Origin: Paraburkholderia sp. Tr-20389
GTDB taxonomy: Bacteria; Pseudomonadota; Gammaproteobacteria; Burkholderiales; Burkholderiaceae
DNA length: 64,000 bases
Direction: 5' to 3'
Assembly (NCBI RefSeq): GCF_017104565.1
Contig: NZ_JAAGPD010000009.1
Span: 62,001-126,000, forward strand
Below the pieces are notes generated by a model. That model searched no databases and had not been told where the DNA came from. It saw only the letters and a list, made by a program, of their open reading frames with translations. The translations under genes and the position numbers were made by a program. Shown here one piece after another: positions 7,587 to 17,656 of the stretch (its first letter is position 1; every line of letters starts with the position of its first letter).

Positions 7587-9539
7587 ATGACACGCGTCGA
7601 CTCTCCCTTCGATATCGAACATCTGGAAGACGAGTGGCTCGAAGCCGATGGTGTGGGCGGCTTCGCGTCCGGCACTGTCGGCATGCTGCGCACGCGCCGT
7701 TACCACGCGCTGCTGCTGACGGCGACGCGCCCGCCGTCGGGCCGCGTGGTGCTCGTCAATGGGATCGAAGCGTGGGTCGAAGCGAATGGCGCGCGTTATC
7801 CGCTGACGATGCAGCGTTATGCGCCCGATATCATCTATCCCGACATCGCCGCGAGTCTGGTCTCGTTCGAGACGGCGCCTTGGCCGACATGGCGATTTCG
7901 TATCGACGACACAACGTGCGTGATCGCCGAAATCTTCGTCGTGAAGGAAACATGCGAGACGGTACTGCGCTGGCGTATCGCGTTCGATAACGATGCACCC
8001 CGCGATGTGCCTCTCACATTGCATGTCCGTCCATTGATGTCGGGCCGTGACTATCACGCGCTGCATCATGAAAACGGCGCGTTCGATTTCGCTGCCGCGA
8101 TCGACGGCGGACGCGTTCAGTGGCAGCCGTATCGCGATCTGCCCGCCGTTCGCGTCGTGACGAACGGCGCCTACGAGCATGCGCCCGACTGGTATCGCAA
8201 CTTCTGCTATGTGCGCGAACGTGAGCGCGGCCTCGACTTTACGGAAGACCTCGCGACACCGGGTGTCTTCACGTTCGACCTGCTCGCCGGCGATGCGGCG
8301 ATGATCCTGAACGCGAGCGTATCGAACGACGCCGTGCGTGTTCCTGCGCAAGCGGCGATCGATCATGCAAACGCGCTCGCAGAGAAAGAAGCCACCCGCC
8401 GAGCGACGTTCGCTTCCCGTTTGCATCGCTCGGCCGATGCCTATGTCGTCGCGCGTTCGGCGGGCCGCACGATCGTCGCGGGCTTTCCGTGGTTCACGGA
8501 TTGGGGCCGAGACACGTTCATCGCGATGCGCGGCCTGCTGATCGCGACGGGGCGGCACGCGGAAGCCGAAGCGATCCTGCTCGCGTGGGCAGGCACGATA
8601 TCGCAGGGCATGTGCCCAAACCGCTTTCCCGATTACGGCGACGAGCCTGAATACAACTCGGTGGATGCGTCGCTGTGGTTCGTCATCGCCGTGCACGACT
8701 ATCTGGCGACGGGACATGTGTCGAACGCGACGCGCGACCGCCTGCATGAAGCCGTCGAGACGATTCTGTCCGGCTACACGCAGGGCACGCGCTACGGCAT
8801 ACGCGCCGACGGCGACGGCCTGCTGCGCGCCGGCGTGCCGGGCGTGCAACTGACGTGGATGGACGCCAAGGTCGGCGACTGGGTCGTGACGCCGCGTATC
8901 GGCAAGCCGGTCGAAGTGCAGGCGCTGTGGTTCAACGCGTTGTGCATCGCGGCGCAGTGGAACGCGCGATGGAATGAAGCGGCTGGGCGCGCAGCAGCTT
9001 CATTTGTGCAGCGCTTCGTCGATCTGCAATCGGGCGCGCTGTTCGACAACGTCGATGTCGATCATGTGCAAGGCAGCGTCGATCGCTCGATCCGGCCCAA
9101 TCAGATTTTTGCCGCGGGCGGTTTGCCGTTTGCACTGGTCGAAGGAGAGACGGCACGCGCGGTCGTCGCGCAGGTTGAGGCGCACCTGCTGACACCGCTC
9201 GGATTGCGTACGCTGTCGCCGGAAGCTCCTGGGTATCGCGGGCGTTATGGCGGCTCGCCGCTCGAGCGCGACGGCGCCTATCACCAGGGGACGGTGTGGC
9301 CATGGCTGCTCGGACCGTTCGTCGAAGCATGGCTGCGCGTGCAGCGTCCGGACGATGCAGCACGCCGCGCGGCGCGTGCACGCTTTCTCGCGCCGCTCGA
9401 TGCGCATCTGGATCGGGCGGGCCTCGATCATCTGTCGGAAGTCGCGGACGGCGATGCGCCGCATGCGCCCGGCGGTACGCCGTTTCAGGCGTGGTCGCTG
9501 GGGGAACGGTTGCGGATCGGCGTATTGCTGGGCGAATAA
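7587..9539 (+). CDS. Amylo-alpha-1,6-glucosidase-like glycogen debranching enzyme (GH133 type)
   Basis: A 650-aa cytoplasmic enzyme predicted to hydrolyse alpha-1,6 branch points of glycogen or a related glucan. The N-terminal domain begins EWLEADGVGGFASGTVGML and TRRYHALL, the usual start of bacterial debranching enzymes of this class. The C-terminal (alpha/alpha)6 domain has FPWFTDWGRDTFIAMRGLL, PNRFPDYGDEPEYNSVDASL and GAYHQGTVWPWLLGPF. It heads a group with a GH63-like glucosidase, zwf and a glucokinase. There is no signal peptide. Substrate assignment rests on family motifs. Confidence 0.9.
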   Translation: MTRVDSPFDIEHLEDEWLEADGVGGFASGTVGMLRTRRYHALLLTATRPPSGRVVLVNGIEAWVEANGARYPLTMQRYAPDIIYPDIAASLVSFETAPWPTWRFRIDDTTCVIAEIFVVKETCETVLRWRIAFDNDAPRDVPLTLHVRPLMSGRDYHALHHENGAFDFAAAIDGGRVQWQPYRDLPAVRVVTNGAYEHAPDWYRNFCYVRERERGLDFTEDLATPGVFTFDLLAGDAAMILNASVSNDAVRVPAQAAIDHANALAEKEATRRATFASRLHRSADAYVVARSAGRTIVAGFPWFTDWGRDTFIAMRGLLIATGRHAEAEAILLAWAGTISQGMCPNRFPDYGDEPEYNSVDASLWFVIAVHDYLATGHVSNATRDRLHEAVETILSGYTQGTRYGIRADGDGLLRAGVPGVQLTWMDAKVGDWVVTPRIGKPVEVQALWFNALCIAAQWNARWNEAAGRAAASFVQRFVDLQSGALFDNVDVDHVQGSVDRSIRPNQIFAAGGLPFALVEGETARAVVAQVEAHLLTPLGLRTLSPEAPGYRGRYGGSPLERDGAYHQGTVWPWLLGPFVEAWLRVQRPDDAARRAARARFLAPLDAHLDRAGLDHLSEVADGDAPHAPGGTPFQAWSLGERLRIGVLLGE

Positions 9540-9643
9540 CACGAAGGCAGCGTGCAGGCGGAACTGCCCGTTCCGCAACGCGACTCACCCATTCCGCGCT
9601 ACGATGTGACTCCCACCGTCACCCGAGAGACGAGGACGCCGTC

Positions 9644-12379
9644 ATGCCTCCGCTGCGCGCTGGAAATCTGCTTGCCACGGTCGAAGGGATCCGCCTGCAT
9701 TCCAGCGAGTGCGCGCGATGGCAGCGTTGGGGCCCGTACCTGAGCGAGCGTCAGTGGGGCACGGTGCGCGAAGACTACAGTCCCAACGGCACCGCGTGGG
9801 ACTACTTCCCACACGATCACGCGCGCAGCCGCGCCTACCGATGGGGCGAAGACGGTATCGCCGGTTTCGGCGACGACACATTGAACTGGTGCGTGTCGAT
9901 CGCCATGTGGAATCGCGCCGATCCCATCCTCAAGGAGCGCCTGTTCGGTCTCACGAACCAGGAAGGCAACCACGGCGAAGACGTCAAGGAACTGTACTTC
10001 TATCTCGACGGTACGCCGACGCATTCGTATATGCGGATGCTTTACAAATATCCGCATGCCGCGTTTCCGTATCAGGATCTCCTTGAAGAAAACGCGCGGC
10101 GCGGCGCGGACCAGCCCGAATACGAAGTGCTCGATACGGGCGTATTCGACGACCTGTGCTATTTCGACGTGACGGTCGAATACGCGAAGAACACACCCGA
10201 AGACATCGTGATGCGCGTGACCGTCGAGAATCGCGCGGACGAATCGGCATCGCTCGATCTGCTGCCGCAAATCTGGGCGCGCAACAAGTGGTCGTGGAAA
10301 GAGACGGACCAGCGTCCGAAGCTCACGAAGGAAACCGTGCATGGCGTCACGCGTCTGCTCGGCACGCATCCGGGCCATGAGCCGATCATCGTGACGGCAT
10401 GGTCGCCTGACACGACCGTGCTCGAATGGCTGTTCTGCGAGAACGATACGAACGTCAGGCGCCATTTCAACATGGACGCGCAAGGTCCGTTCAAGGACGG
10501 CTTCAACGATTACCTCGTGCATGACGACGCCGACGCGATCCGGCGCGACGGCGGCACCAAGGCGGCTCTGCACGTGCCGCTGAATCTGCCGCCGCAGGGC
10601 AAGGCCGTGGTCTATCTGCGCTGGCGGCCGGAGTTCGCGGTCGACGAAACGCCGCTTTGCGCAGACGATCTTTTTACGCAGCGCATCGCCGAGGCCGACG
10701 CTTTCTATGCCGCGTTGCAGCACGATATCGCAGGCGCCGACGAACGGCTTGTGCAGCGTCAGGCGCTCGCGGGCATGTTGTGGTCGAAGCAGTACTACCA
10801 GTTCGACGTGCAGCGCTGGATGGACGGCGACCCTTTGCAGCCGACGCCGCCCGCGTCGCGCAAGAACGGCCGCAACCGCGACTGGCGGCATCTGTGCAAT
10901 GCCGACATCGTGTCGATGCCCGACAAGTGGGAGTACCCGTGGTACGCGTCGTGGGACCTCGCCTTTCATGCGGCGGCATTCGCGTTGATCGATCCCGCGT
11001 TTGCGAAGCGCCAGTTGCTGCTGCTGGTGAAGGACCGCTACATGCATCCGAACGGGCAGATTCCCGCCTACGAGTGGGCGTTCAGCGATGCGAATCCGCC
11101 CGTGCATGCATGGGCGGCATGGCGTGTCTACGAAATCGATCGCGCGCTGACGGGCAAGGGCGACCGCGATTTTCTGGAACTCGTCTTTCACAAGCTGCTG
11201 CTCAACTTCTCGTGGTGGGTGAACCGCAAAGACGCTGATGGCCGCAATATCTTCCAGGGCGGCTTTCTCGGGCTCGACAACGTCGGCATTTTCGACCGCT
11301 CGTCGCCGCTGCCGACGGGCGGTCATATCGATCAGGCCGACGGCACCGCATGGATGGCCGCCTATGCGCTGGACCTGATGCGTATCGCGCTGGAACTCGC
11401 CTTCGCGAATCACGTGTTCGTCGATATCGGCGTGAAGTTCTTCGAACACTTTCTGTATATCGCGCAGGCGGTGAGCTGCGAAGACGGTTGCGATACAGGC
11501 TTGTGGGACTCGGAAGACGAGTTCTTCTACGACAAACTGCGCCTGCCCGACGGCACCAGCGTGCCGATGCGCGTGCGCTCGATCGTCGGCCTGATTCCGC
11601 TGCTCGCCGTTCATGTGCTCGAAGAGCGTTTGCATGGCTCGCTGCCGGGCCTGCGCGATCGTCTCGTCTGGTTCCTGCGCAACCGGCCCGATCTCGCGAG
11701 CCTCGTGTCGCGCTGGAATGAACCGGGGCGCGGCAACAACCTGCTGCTGTCGCTATTGCGCGGGCATCGGATGAAGGCGCTGCTCAAACGCGCGCTCGAC
11801 GAAGCGGAGTTCCTGTCCGATCACGGCATACGTGCACTGTCGCGTGTGCATCGCGACGAGCCGTATGTCTATCGTCACAACGGTCAGAGCTTCTGCGTGA
11901 AGTATTTGCCTGCCGAATCGGATTCGCGTGTGTTCGGCGGCAATTCGAACTGGCGCGGGCCCGTGTGGATGCCCGTGAACTATCTGCTGATCGAGTCGTT
12001 GTACGAATTTCACCGCTATTACGGCGACGATTTTCGCGTCGAGTATCCGACGGGCTCGGGCAACAAGCTCTCGCTGTCCGAAATCGCCGATGCGCTCGCG
12101 CAGCGCACCACGACGCTCTTCCTGAAGGACAGGAACAACGAGCGTCCCGTGATGGCCGCGTATCCATTGTTGCAGGCGGACCCGCGCTCGCAGGATCTCG
12201 TCCTCTTTCATGAATACTTTCACGGCGATAACGGGCGCGGTGTCGGCGCGTCGCATCAGACGGGATGGACGGGCCTTGTCGCGTTGCTGCTGCAGCCGCG
12301 CAAACACGCAAGCTCGGGGATCTTGCCCGCGACGGGCGAGGTGCCGGAATCCGAACGGGTCGCGGCTTCCGTGAAATAG
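9644..12379 (+). CDS. GH63 / MGH1-like glucosidase
   Basis: A 911-aa cytoplasmic glycoside hydrolase. The start ATG at 9644 follows GACGAGGAC. The N-terminal third is beta-rich with ERQWGTVREDYSPNGTAWDYF. The C-terminal (alpha/alpha)6 domain has PDKWEYPWYASWDLAFHA, WVNRKDADGRNIFQGGF and the late GH63-like stretch ending GASHQTGWTGLVA. It is likely to cleave a glucosyl oligosaccharide. Eukaryotic GH63 trims N-glycans, whereas bacterial relatives act on varied alpha-glucosides or mannosyl-glycerate. It lies 104 bp after the debranching enzyme and 103 bp before zwf. Confidence 0.82.
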   Translation: MPPLRAGNLLATVEGIRLHSSECARWQRWGPYLSERQWGTVREDYSPNGTAWDYFPHDHARSRAYRWGEDGIAGFGDDTLNWCVSIAMWNRADPILKERLFGLTNQEGNHGEDVKELYFYLDGTPTHSYMRMLYKYPHAAFPYQDLLEENARRGADQPEYEVLDTGVFDDLCYFDVTVEYAKNTPEDIVMRVTVENRADESASLDLLPQIWARNKWSWKETDQRPKLTKETVHGVTRLLGTHPGHEPIIVTAWSPDTTVLEWLFCENDTNVRRHFNMDAQGPFKDGFNDYLVHDDADAIRRDGGTKAALHVPLNLPPQGKAVVYLRWRPEFAVDETPLCADDLFTQRIAEADAFYAALQHDIAGADERLVQRQALAGMLWSKQYYQFDVQRWMDGDPLQPTPPASRKNGRNRDWRHLCNADIVSMPDKWEYPWYASWDLAFHAAAFALIDPAFAKRQLLLLVKDRYMHPNGQIPAYEWAFSDANPPVHAWAAWRVYEIDRALTGKGDRDFLELVFHKLLLNFSWWVNRKDADGRNIFQGGFLGLDNVGIFDRSSPLPTGGHIDQADGTAWMAAYALDLMRIALELAFANHVFVDIGVKFFEHFLYIAQAVSCEDGCDTGLWDSEDEFFYDKLRLPDGTSVPMRVRSIVGLIPLLAVHVLEERLHGSLPGLRDRLVWFLRNRPDLASLVSRWNEPGRGNNLLLSLLRGHRMKALLKRALDEAEFLSDHGIRALSRVHRDEPYVYRHNGQSFCVKYLPAESDSRVFGGNSNWRGPVWMPVNYLLIESLYEFHRYYGDDFRVEYPTGSGNKLSLSEIADALAQRTTTLFLKDRNNERPVMAAYPLLQADPRSQDLVLFHEYFHGDNGRGVGASHQTGWTGLVALLLQPRKHASSGILPATGEVPESERVAASVK

Positions 12380-12482
12380 ATCGCACTGCATGCCGCCCAT
12401 GCTGCTGTTCGATTGAACCACGCGGCATCGCGGCAGGTCTTTCAGATATCGCCACTCGTGGCTCATCGACGGAAAGCGTGCC

Positions 12483-14069
12483 ATGTCCAATGACGCGAAA
12501 CATACCGACGCTTCACACTCCCAGCCCGCAAGCTGCAAGATCGGCGCGGGGCCGCATGCAGCGGGCGGCCCCGCAGGCAAGCAGCCCGCGCCGCCGTGCA
12601 CGCTCGTCATTTTCGGCGCGGGCGGCGATCTCACCAAACGGCTGCTGACACCGTCGCTCTATAACCTGAGCGTAGACGGCCTGCTCGACGACGGCATGAA
12701 CATCATCGGCGTCAATCACGGCGAACGCGAAACGAAAGAGTGGATCGACGATCTCGGCCAGTCGCTGAAGCAGTTCGCCGCCGACAAGGCCAGCGAAGCT
12801 CACACCGGCAAGGTCGACGAGAAAGCCTGGAAGCGGCTGTCGTCGCGCATGGAGTACATGGCGGGCGAATTCGAAGCGGATGACGTTTTCGAAGCGCTCA
12901 AACAACGCATCGATCAAACCTCGCATGGCAATGCGATCTTCTATCTGGCCGTGGGCGCGCGCTTCTTCAAGCCGATCGTCGAGCGGCTCGGCAAGCATGG
13001 CTTGCTGAAAGAAGACGCGCAACAGCAGGTCCGCTTCCGGCGTCTCGTGATCGAGAAGCCGTTCGGCACGGACCTCGCTTCTGCGCGCGATTTGAACGCA
13101 CACATCCTGCGCTATGCAAGCGAATCGCAGGTGTTTCGCATCGACCACTTTCTCGGCAAGGACACCGTGCAAAGCGTTCTGGCCGTGCGCTTCGCCAATG
13201 CGATGTTCGAGCCGGTGTGGCGGCGCGAATACATCGACAACGTACAGATCACGGCGTCCGAAACGCTCGGCGTGGAAGGGCGCGGCAAGTTCTACGAGCA
13301 GACGGGCGCGTTCCGCGACATGGTGCCGAACCATCTGTTCCAGCTGCTGGCGATGGTCGCGCTGGAGCCCCCCAATTCGTTCGATGCCGAAGCGGTGCGC
13401 GATAAGAAGGCTGAACTGTTCGACGCGATCGAGCCGCTCAAGCCATCGGACGTCGTGCTCGGCCAATACGAAAAGGGCGATGCGGGCGTGGGCTATCGCG
13501 ACGAACCCGATGTCGCGCGCGACAGCACGACGGAGACCTATGCGGCTGCGCGCGTGTTCATCGACAACTGGCGCTGGGCCGGCGTGCCGTTCTATTTGCG
13601 CACGGGCAAACGCATGGCCGCGCGGCGCACGGAAATCGCCGTGCAACTGAAGCGCGTGCCGTTCCTGCTGTTTCGCGACACACCTGTCGAAGCGTTGACG
13701 CCGAACGTCTTCACGCTGCGCATCGATCCCGCTCACGGCACGCGGTTCGACTTCAACGTGAAAGTACCGGGACCGACGATGCAGATGGGCGCGGTGCGTT
13801 CGGCCTTCAACTACAACGACTTCTTCGCGGAGCGCGCGAACGTCGGCTATGAAACGCTGCTGTACGACTGCATGCTCGGTGACGAGACACTGTTCCAGCG
13901 GGCCGACAGCATCGAGTCGAGCTGGTGTGCGGTCGATCGCGTATTGCATCCCGAAGGCGGCGCGCTGCCCGTGCATGGCTATGCGGCGGGCGGCAATGGG
14001 CCGGTGCAAGCCGACGAACTGCTCGCGCGCGATGGCCGCGCGTGGCGCCCGTTGCAAGACGCGGAATAG
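12483..14069 (+). CDS. zwf: Glucose-6-phosphate 1-dehydrogenase
   Basis: Oxidises glucose 6-phosphate to 6-phosphogluconolactone with NADP/NAD, entering the pentose-phosphate and Entner-Doudoroff routes. The 528-aa protein has the nucleotide-binding motif FGAGGDLTKR near residue 45, the lysine motif EKPFGTDL, and the active-site signature RIDHFLGKDTVQ with His at about 222. It has a roughly 35-residue Ser/Gly/Pro-rich N-terminal extension compared with the usual length of about 490. The ATG at 12483 is the first in frame. It stands just upstream of a glucokinase-like gene, which would supply its substrate. Confidence 0.95.
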   Translation: MSNDAKHTDASHSQPASCKIGAGPHAAGGPAGKQPAPPCTLVIFGAGGDLTKRLLTPSLYNLSVDGLLDDGMNIIGVNHGERETKEWIDDLGQSLKQFAADKASEAHTGKVDEKAWKRLSSRMEYMAGEFEADDVFEALKQRIDQTSHGNAIFYLAVGARFFKPIVERLGKHGLLKEDAQQQVRFRRLVIEKPFGTDLASARDLNAHILRYASESQVFRIDHFLGKDTVQSVLAVRFANAMFEPVWRREYIDNVQITASETLGVEGRGKFYEQTGAFRDMVPNHLFQLLAMVALEPPNSFDAEAVRDKKAELFDAIEPLKPSDVVLGQYEKGDAGVGYRDEPDVARDSTTETYAAARVFIDNWRWAGVPFYLRTGKRMAARRTEIAVQLKRVPFLLFRDTPVEALTPNVFTLRIDPAHGTRFDFNVKVPGPTMQMGAVRSAFNYNDFFAERANVGYETLLYDCMLGDETLFQRADSIESSWCAVDRVLHPEGGALPVHGYAAGGNGPVQADELLARDGRAWRPLQDAE

Positions 14070-14103
14070 ACCTGTGAACACGAAGACGAATGGAGGGGAC
14101 GAC

Positions 14104-14916
14104 TTGGCCAAGACTAAAGAAGCGCGGCAACGCAAGGCCGCGAGCAGCGGCGAACGGATACTCGCAATCGACATCGGCGGAACGGGCCTGAAGGCGGCCG
14201 TGATCGACGCAGGCGGCGAGATGAAAAGCGAGCGCGTGCGCGTGGCGACACCGCATCCGTGCAAAGCGGAGCAACTGGTCGATACGCTGGCGACCCTCGT
14301 GCAGCCGCTCGTCGACACACATCATCCGACACGGATGTCGATCGGCTTTCCGGGCGTCGTGCGCGACAACCGCGTGCTCACCGCACCGAATATCGGCGAC
14401 CCGAGCTGGCGCGGCTTTCCGCTTGCGGACCAGCTTGCCGCGCGAGTCGGTGGTTTGCCCGTACGCATGATCAACGACGCCGAGATGCAGGGCTTCGCGG
14501 CGATCGAAGGGCACGGCCTCGAATTCGTGCTGACGCTCGGAACGGGTGCGGGCACCGCGCTCTTTCGCGACGGCGAGTTGATGCCGCATCTCGAACTCGC
14601 GCATCATCCCGTCAGCAAGGGGCGCACGTATGACGAGTACATCGGCAATGCGGCGCGCGAGAAAGCGGGCAACAAGCGCTGGAACCGGCGTGTCGAGAAG
14701 GTGATCGGCATCCTGGCTTCGCTCGTGAATTACGACAAGCTGTGGATCGGTGGCGGCAATGCAGAGCGTCTGGCATTCGAATTGCCGCCCGATGCGGCGA
14801 TCGTGTCGAACGCGGCGGGCATCGAAGGCGGTGCGAAGCTGTGGCATCCGCAGTCGGTTCGCGAGACGAGGCAATTGCCGCAAGCGAACGGGAAGACAGG
14901 GGCCTCCGGAAAATGA
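14104..14916 (+). CDS. ROK-family glucokinase, polyphosphate-glucokinase-like
   Basis: About 270 aa. It is predicted to phosphorylate glucose, possibly with polyphosphate as donor. Motifs: phosphate-binding IDIGGTGLKAAVID; substrate loop IGFPGVVRDNRVLTAPNI; catalytic Asp in RMINDAEMQGF; adenosine motif LGTGAGTALF. The ROK zinc-finger cysteines are absent, as in PpgK-type enzymes. I set the start at the TTG at 14104 because GGAGGGG ends 6 nt before it; an in-frame GTG at 14074 has no such site. It lies 34 bp after zwf, so the pair is probably one operon making and oxidising glucose 6-phosphate. Confidence 0.85.
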   Translation: MAKTKEARQRKAASSGERILAIDIGGTGLKAAVIDAGGEMKSERVRVATPHPCKAEQLVDTLATLVQPLVDTHHPTRMSIGFPGVVRDNRVLTAPNIGDPSWRGFPLADQLAARVGGLPVRMINDAEMQGFAAIEGHGLEFVLTLGTGAGTALFRDGELMPHLELAHHPVSKGRTYDEYIGNAAREKAGNKRWNRRVEKVIGILASLVNYDKLWIGGGNAERLAFELPPDAAIVSNAAGIEGGAKLWHPQSVRETRQLPQANGKTGASGK

Positions 14917-15011
14917 CTCTGACCACACGTGCGGAATAAAACGGCATGCCCGTTCGTTTCGTTCCATGCAGCCGCAACGTGCGGCTGCATCTCTTTCGAC
15001 GGAGCCGCACG

Positions 15012-15569
15012 ATGAAAACGCTTCTGTATTACGCCCGGCTCGCAGCGTTGGCTGGCGCGTGCCTGTCGACAGACTTCACACATGCCGTCGCGGCGGAGCC
15101 TTTCGAAGTCACGTCGCCGGGCACGGCCGATGGCGGCACCATCGATTCGAGCCACGCAGCTAGCGCGAACAATTGCGGCGGCGGCAACCAGTCGCCCGCC
15201 GTGCAATGGCGCAACGGGCCTTCGGGCACGCGCAGCTTCGCGGTGACGTTGTTCGATCCCGACGGCGCCAAGGGCCTCGGCGTGATTCATTGGGTGTTGT
15301 ACGGGATACCCGCGTCGATGAACGCGATGGCGCATGGCGCGCCGGCTCCCTCGGGAAGCGTGAGCGGCATCAATCGCACGGGGCAGCCCGGCTATTACGG
15401 ACCGTGTCCGCCCGTCGGCGATGTGCCGCATCACTATGTGCTGCAGGTCTATGCGCTCGACCTCGCGCCCGATGCGCTCCCGGCCAATCTCAATCACGAT
15501 GCGTTTCTCGCAGCCGTCACCAACCACGTGCTGGCCGCGAGTAGCACCGTGCTGCGCTATGGACGCTAG
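15012..15569 (+). CDS. YbhB/YbcL-type PEBP (Raf-kinase-inhibitor-like) exported protein
   Basis: A 185-aa protein with a Sec signal of about 28 aa (ending HAVAA before EPFEV) and a phosphatidylethanolamine-binding-protein fold. Motifs: GNQSPAVQWRNGP, AVTLFDPDGAKGLGVIHWVLYGIP and GYYGPCPPVGDVPHHYVLQVYALD, which include the anion-pocket Asp, His and Pro residues of the family. Bacterial members have no firmly established role. Its stop is 20 bp from the stop of the convergent aldo/keto reductase gene. Confidence 0.88.
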   Translation: MKTLLYYARLAALAGACLSTDFTHAVAAEPFEVTSPGTADGGTIDSSHAASANNCGGGNQSPAVQWRNGPSGTRSFAVTLFDPDGAKGLGVIHWVLYGIPASMNAMAHGAPAPSGSVSGINRTGQPGYYGPCPPVGDVPHHYVLQVYALDLAPDALPANLNHDAFLAAVTNHVLAASSTVLRYGR

Positions 15570-15589
15570 CGATGAACTGAGCTGCGTGT

Positions 15590-16585
15590 TCAGCGCTGCG
15601 CATCGCCCCAGCGATACTCGACGGTCGCTTCGTCGAGTTGCTTCTTGATCTCGGGATCGAGCGCATAGTCGACGGCAGCGAGCGAGTCGTTCAACTGTTC
15701 GACGCGGCTCGCACCGATGATCGCCGAGGTAATGGTGGGATTCGCTAGCACCCATGCGATGGCCGTCTTCGTCATCGGCTCGCCCGTTTTCGCGTTGATG
15801 TCGCGCAGCGTGTCGATGGTCTTGAACTCGCGCTCGTGCCAATAGCGCTCCGAGTACATTGCGCCAGCCTTGCCGACCGTTTCGGTGAAGCGTCCGTCCG
15901 TGGGCTTCGCGTCGTGACGATGCTTGCCTGTCAACAGTCCGCCCGCGAGCGGGTTGTAGGGGATCACGGCCAGGCCTTCTTCGTCGGCGAGCGGCAGCAG
16001 TTCGCGTTCGATCTGCCGGAACAGCAGGTTGTAGCGCGGCTGCACTGACACGAAGCGCGCGGCGCGCAGCACGTCCGAACGTCCCAGCATGCGCGCGAGC
16101 CGGTATGCGAGATAGTTCGACACGCCGATATAGCGTGCCTTGCCCGAGCGCACGATCACGTCGAGCGCTTCGAGTGTTTCGTCGAGCGGTGTGTCGCGGT
16201 CGTCGGAGTGCAACTGGTAGAGGTCGACGTAGTCGGTGTTCAGGCGCCGCAATGAATCGTCGATGGCATCGAGCAGATGTTTGCGCGATGCACCCTGATT
16301 CCACGGATGCGGGCCCACCTTGCCGACGGCTTTCGTCGCGAGGATGAAGCGCTCGCGCTTGCCCTTGAGCCAGCGCCCAATGATCTCCTCGGTGCGGCCT
16401 GCGAGATCTTCGCCGCCGCCGAGCGGGTAGACGTCGGCGGTATCGATGAAATTCACGCCGGCATCCGTCGCCTTGTCGAGAATGCCGCGCGATACGTCTT
16501 CTTCAGTTTGCAAACCGAACGTCATCGTTCCGAGACACAAACGCGAGACAGTCAGGCCCGTATGGCCGAATTTGCGGTATTGCAT
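15590..16585 (-). CDS. Aldo/keto reductase
   Basis: A 331-aa NADP-dependent oxidoreductase with a TIM barrel. The start ATG at 16585 has GGAG about 7 nt upstream, although the frame is open further. The catalytic tetrad is visible: Asp and Tyr in FIDTADVYPLGGGED, Lys in ILATKAVGKVG, His in DLYQLHSDDRDTP. The late NADP-binding motif is IGASRVEQLNDSLAAVDY. It resembles YghZ/Tas-like reductases, and the physiological substrate is unknown. It is transcribed divergently from the lipocalin gene with about 200 bp between. Confidence 0.92.
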   Translation of the reverse strand: MQYRKFGHTGLTVSRLCLGTMTFGLQTEEDVSRGILDKATDAGVNFIDTADVYPLGGGEDLAGRTEEIIGRWLKGKRERFILATKAVGKVGPHPWNQGASRKHLLDAIDDSLRRLNTDYVDLYQLHSDDRDTPLDETLEALDVIVRSGKARYIGVSNYLAYRLARMLGRSDVLRAARFVSVQPRYNLLFRQIERELLPLADEEGLAVIPYNPLAGGLLTGKHRHDAKPTDGRFTETVGKAGAMYSERYWHEREFKTIDTLRDINAKTGEPMTKTAIAWVLANPTITSAIIGASRVEQLNDSLAAVDYALDPEIKKQLDEATVEYRWGDAQR

Positions 16586-16784
16586 GATCGACTCCGCGAG
16601 AAGGGTAAGGGTTGTGTGCAGCAGGTTGAGATGCAGAAGATAGAGCATAGCGGCTATTGCGAGTCGGCGTCGCGGCGCTGCCATCGCGCATACATTGTGC
16701 TGACAACGGCGTGGGCTGTGCTCAGAAAACTTTTTATCGGCGTCGGGTCTAAACGGCTTTGTCGCGCGTCGAGGTTCTTCTCCG

Positions 16785-17375
16785 ATGAGTGTCGAAAGAA
16801 GTGAGCATCTCAAACACGGCGGTTTGCCGGCACGCGCAGTGCTTGCGGGCGCAGCTGTCGTCGCGGTAGGTTTGCTGGTCGCGTGCGCCGTCGCCATCAA
16901 AAGACAGCGAGGTAATGCGCGAGTGCCCGAGCCGGCGAAGCGCGTCGATCTGGACCGCTATGCGGGGCACTGGTACGAATATGCGCGCTACGACAATCGC
17001 TTCGAACGCGGCCGCGATTACGTCACGGCCGACTATGCGAAACGCGATGACGGATTGATCAGCGTGATCAACACGGGGCGCGAAGGCGGCGCGAACGGAC
17101 CGCGGCGCATCGCGCGCGGCAAGGCGCGCGTGACGCCCGGCTCGAACAACGCAAAGCTGAAGGTGTCGTTCTTCGGTCCGTTCTATGTCGGCGACTACTG
17201 GGTGCTCGATCATGACGACGATTACCGCTGGTCGATCGTCGGCGAGCCGGGTGGAACCTATCTCTGGATCCTCACGCGCGAAGCAAAACCCCCAGTCGAA
17301 CTGCAACACGCGCTGCTGGAACGCGTGCGCGCATTGGGCTATGACCTGTCGATGCTGCGGCGTACGCAGCATTGA
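16785..17375 (+). CDS. Blc-type lipocalin, probable lipoprotein
   Basis: A 196-aa lipocalin that should bind lipids or other hydrophobic ligands in the cell envelope. An N-terminal hydrophobic segment ends in LVAC at about residues 31-34, which fits a lipobox. The lipocalin signature RYAGHWYEYARYDNRFER follows, with KVSFFGPFYVGDYWVLDHD and LWILTREAKPP later. The length fits bacterial Blc plus a longer N-terminal region. Membrane anchoring is inferred from the lipobox; the Arg/Lys stretch right after it is unusual for a mature lipoprotein. Confidence 0.85.
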   Translation: MSVERSEHLKHGGLPARAVLAGAAVVAVGLLVACAVAIKRQRGNARVPEPAKRVDLDRYAGHWYEYARYDNRFERGRDYVTADYAKRDDGLISVINTGREGGANGPRRIARGKARVTPGSNNAKLKVSFFGPFYVGDYWVLDHDDDYRWSIVGEPGGTYLWILTREAKPPVELQHALLERVRALGYDLSMLRRTQH

Positions 17376-17656
17376 GGGTGCCCTCGATTGCCGATTGAAA
17401 TTTTTTCTACCGCTCTTTCCTTTTGCGCAAGCGAGCCCCGCACATCCTTCAATTGCGGCCGGAAACCACGCTCAACGCGGTAATACTTCCCTTCGGTTCG
17501 CGCGCTTTCGCGCAATTACTTCCGCTTTTTCGCATCGGCATGAATTTCGCATCGCAGGTCATATTGCGACTCCGCATCGATCCGCGCTGATCGATGTGGC
17601 CTTTCGAACCGGAGTGTGACCTGCCCACGTAAAGCATCGAGTGAAGGAACCGTGGC

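Noticed and set aside
9599-11635. A 678-codon minus-strand frame opposite the GH63-type glucosidase gene
   Set aside because: Shadow of the strongly supported plus-strand gene; composition is Arg/Val/His-rich with no recognisable domain.
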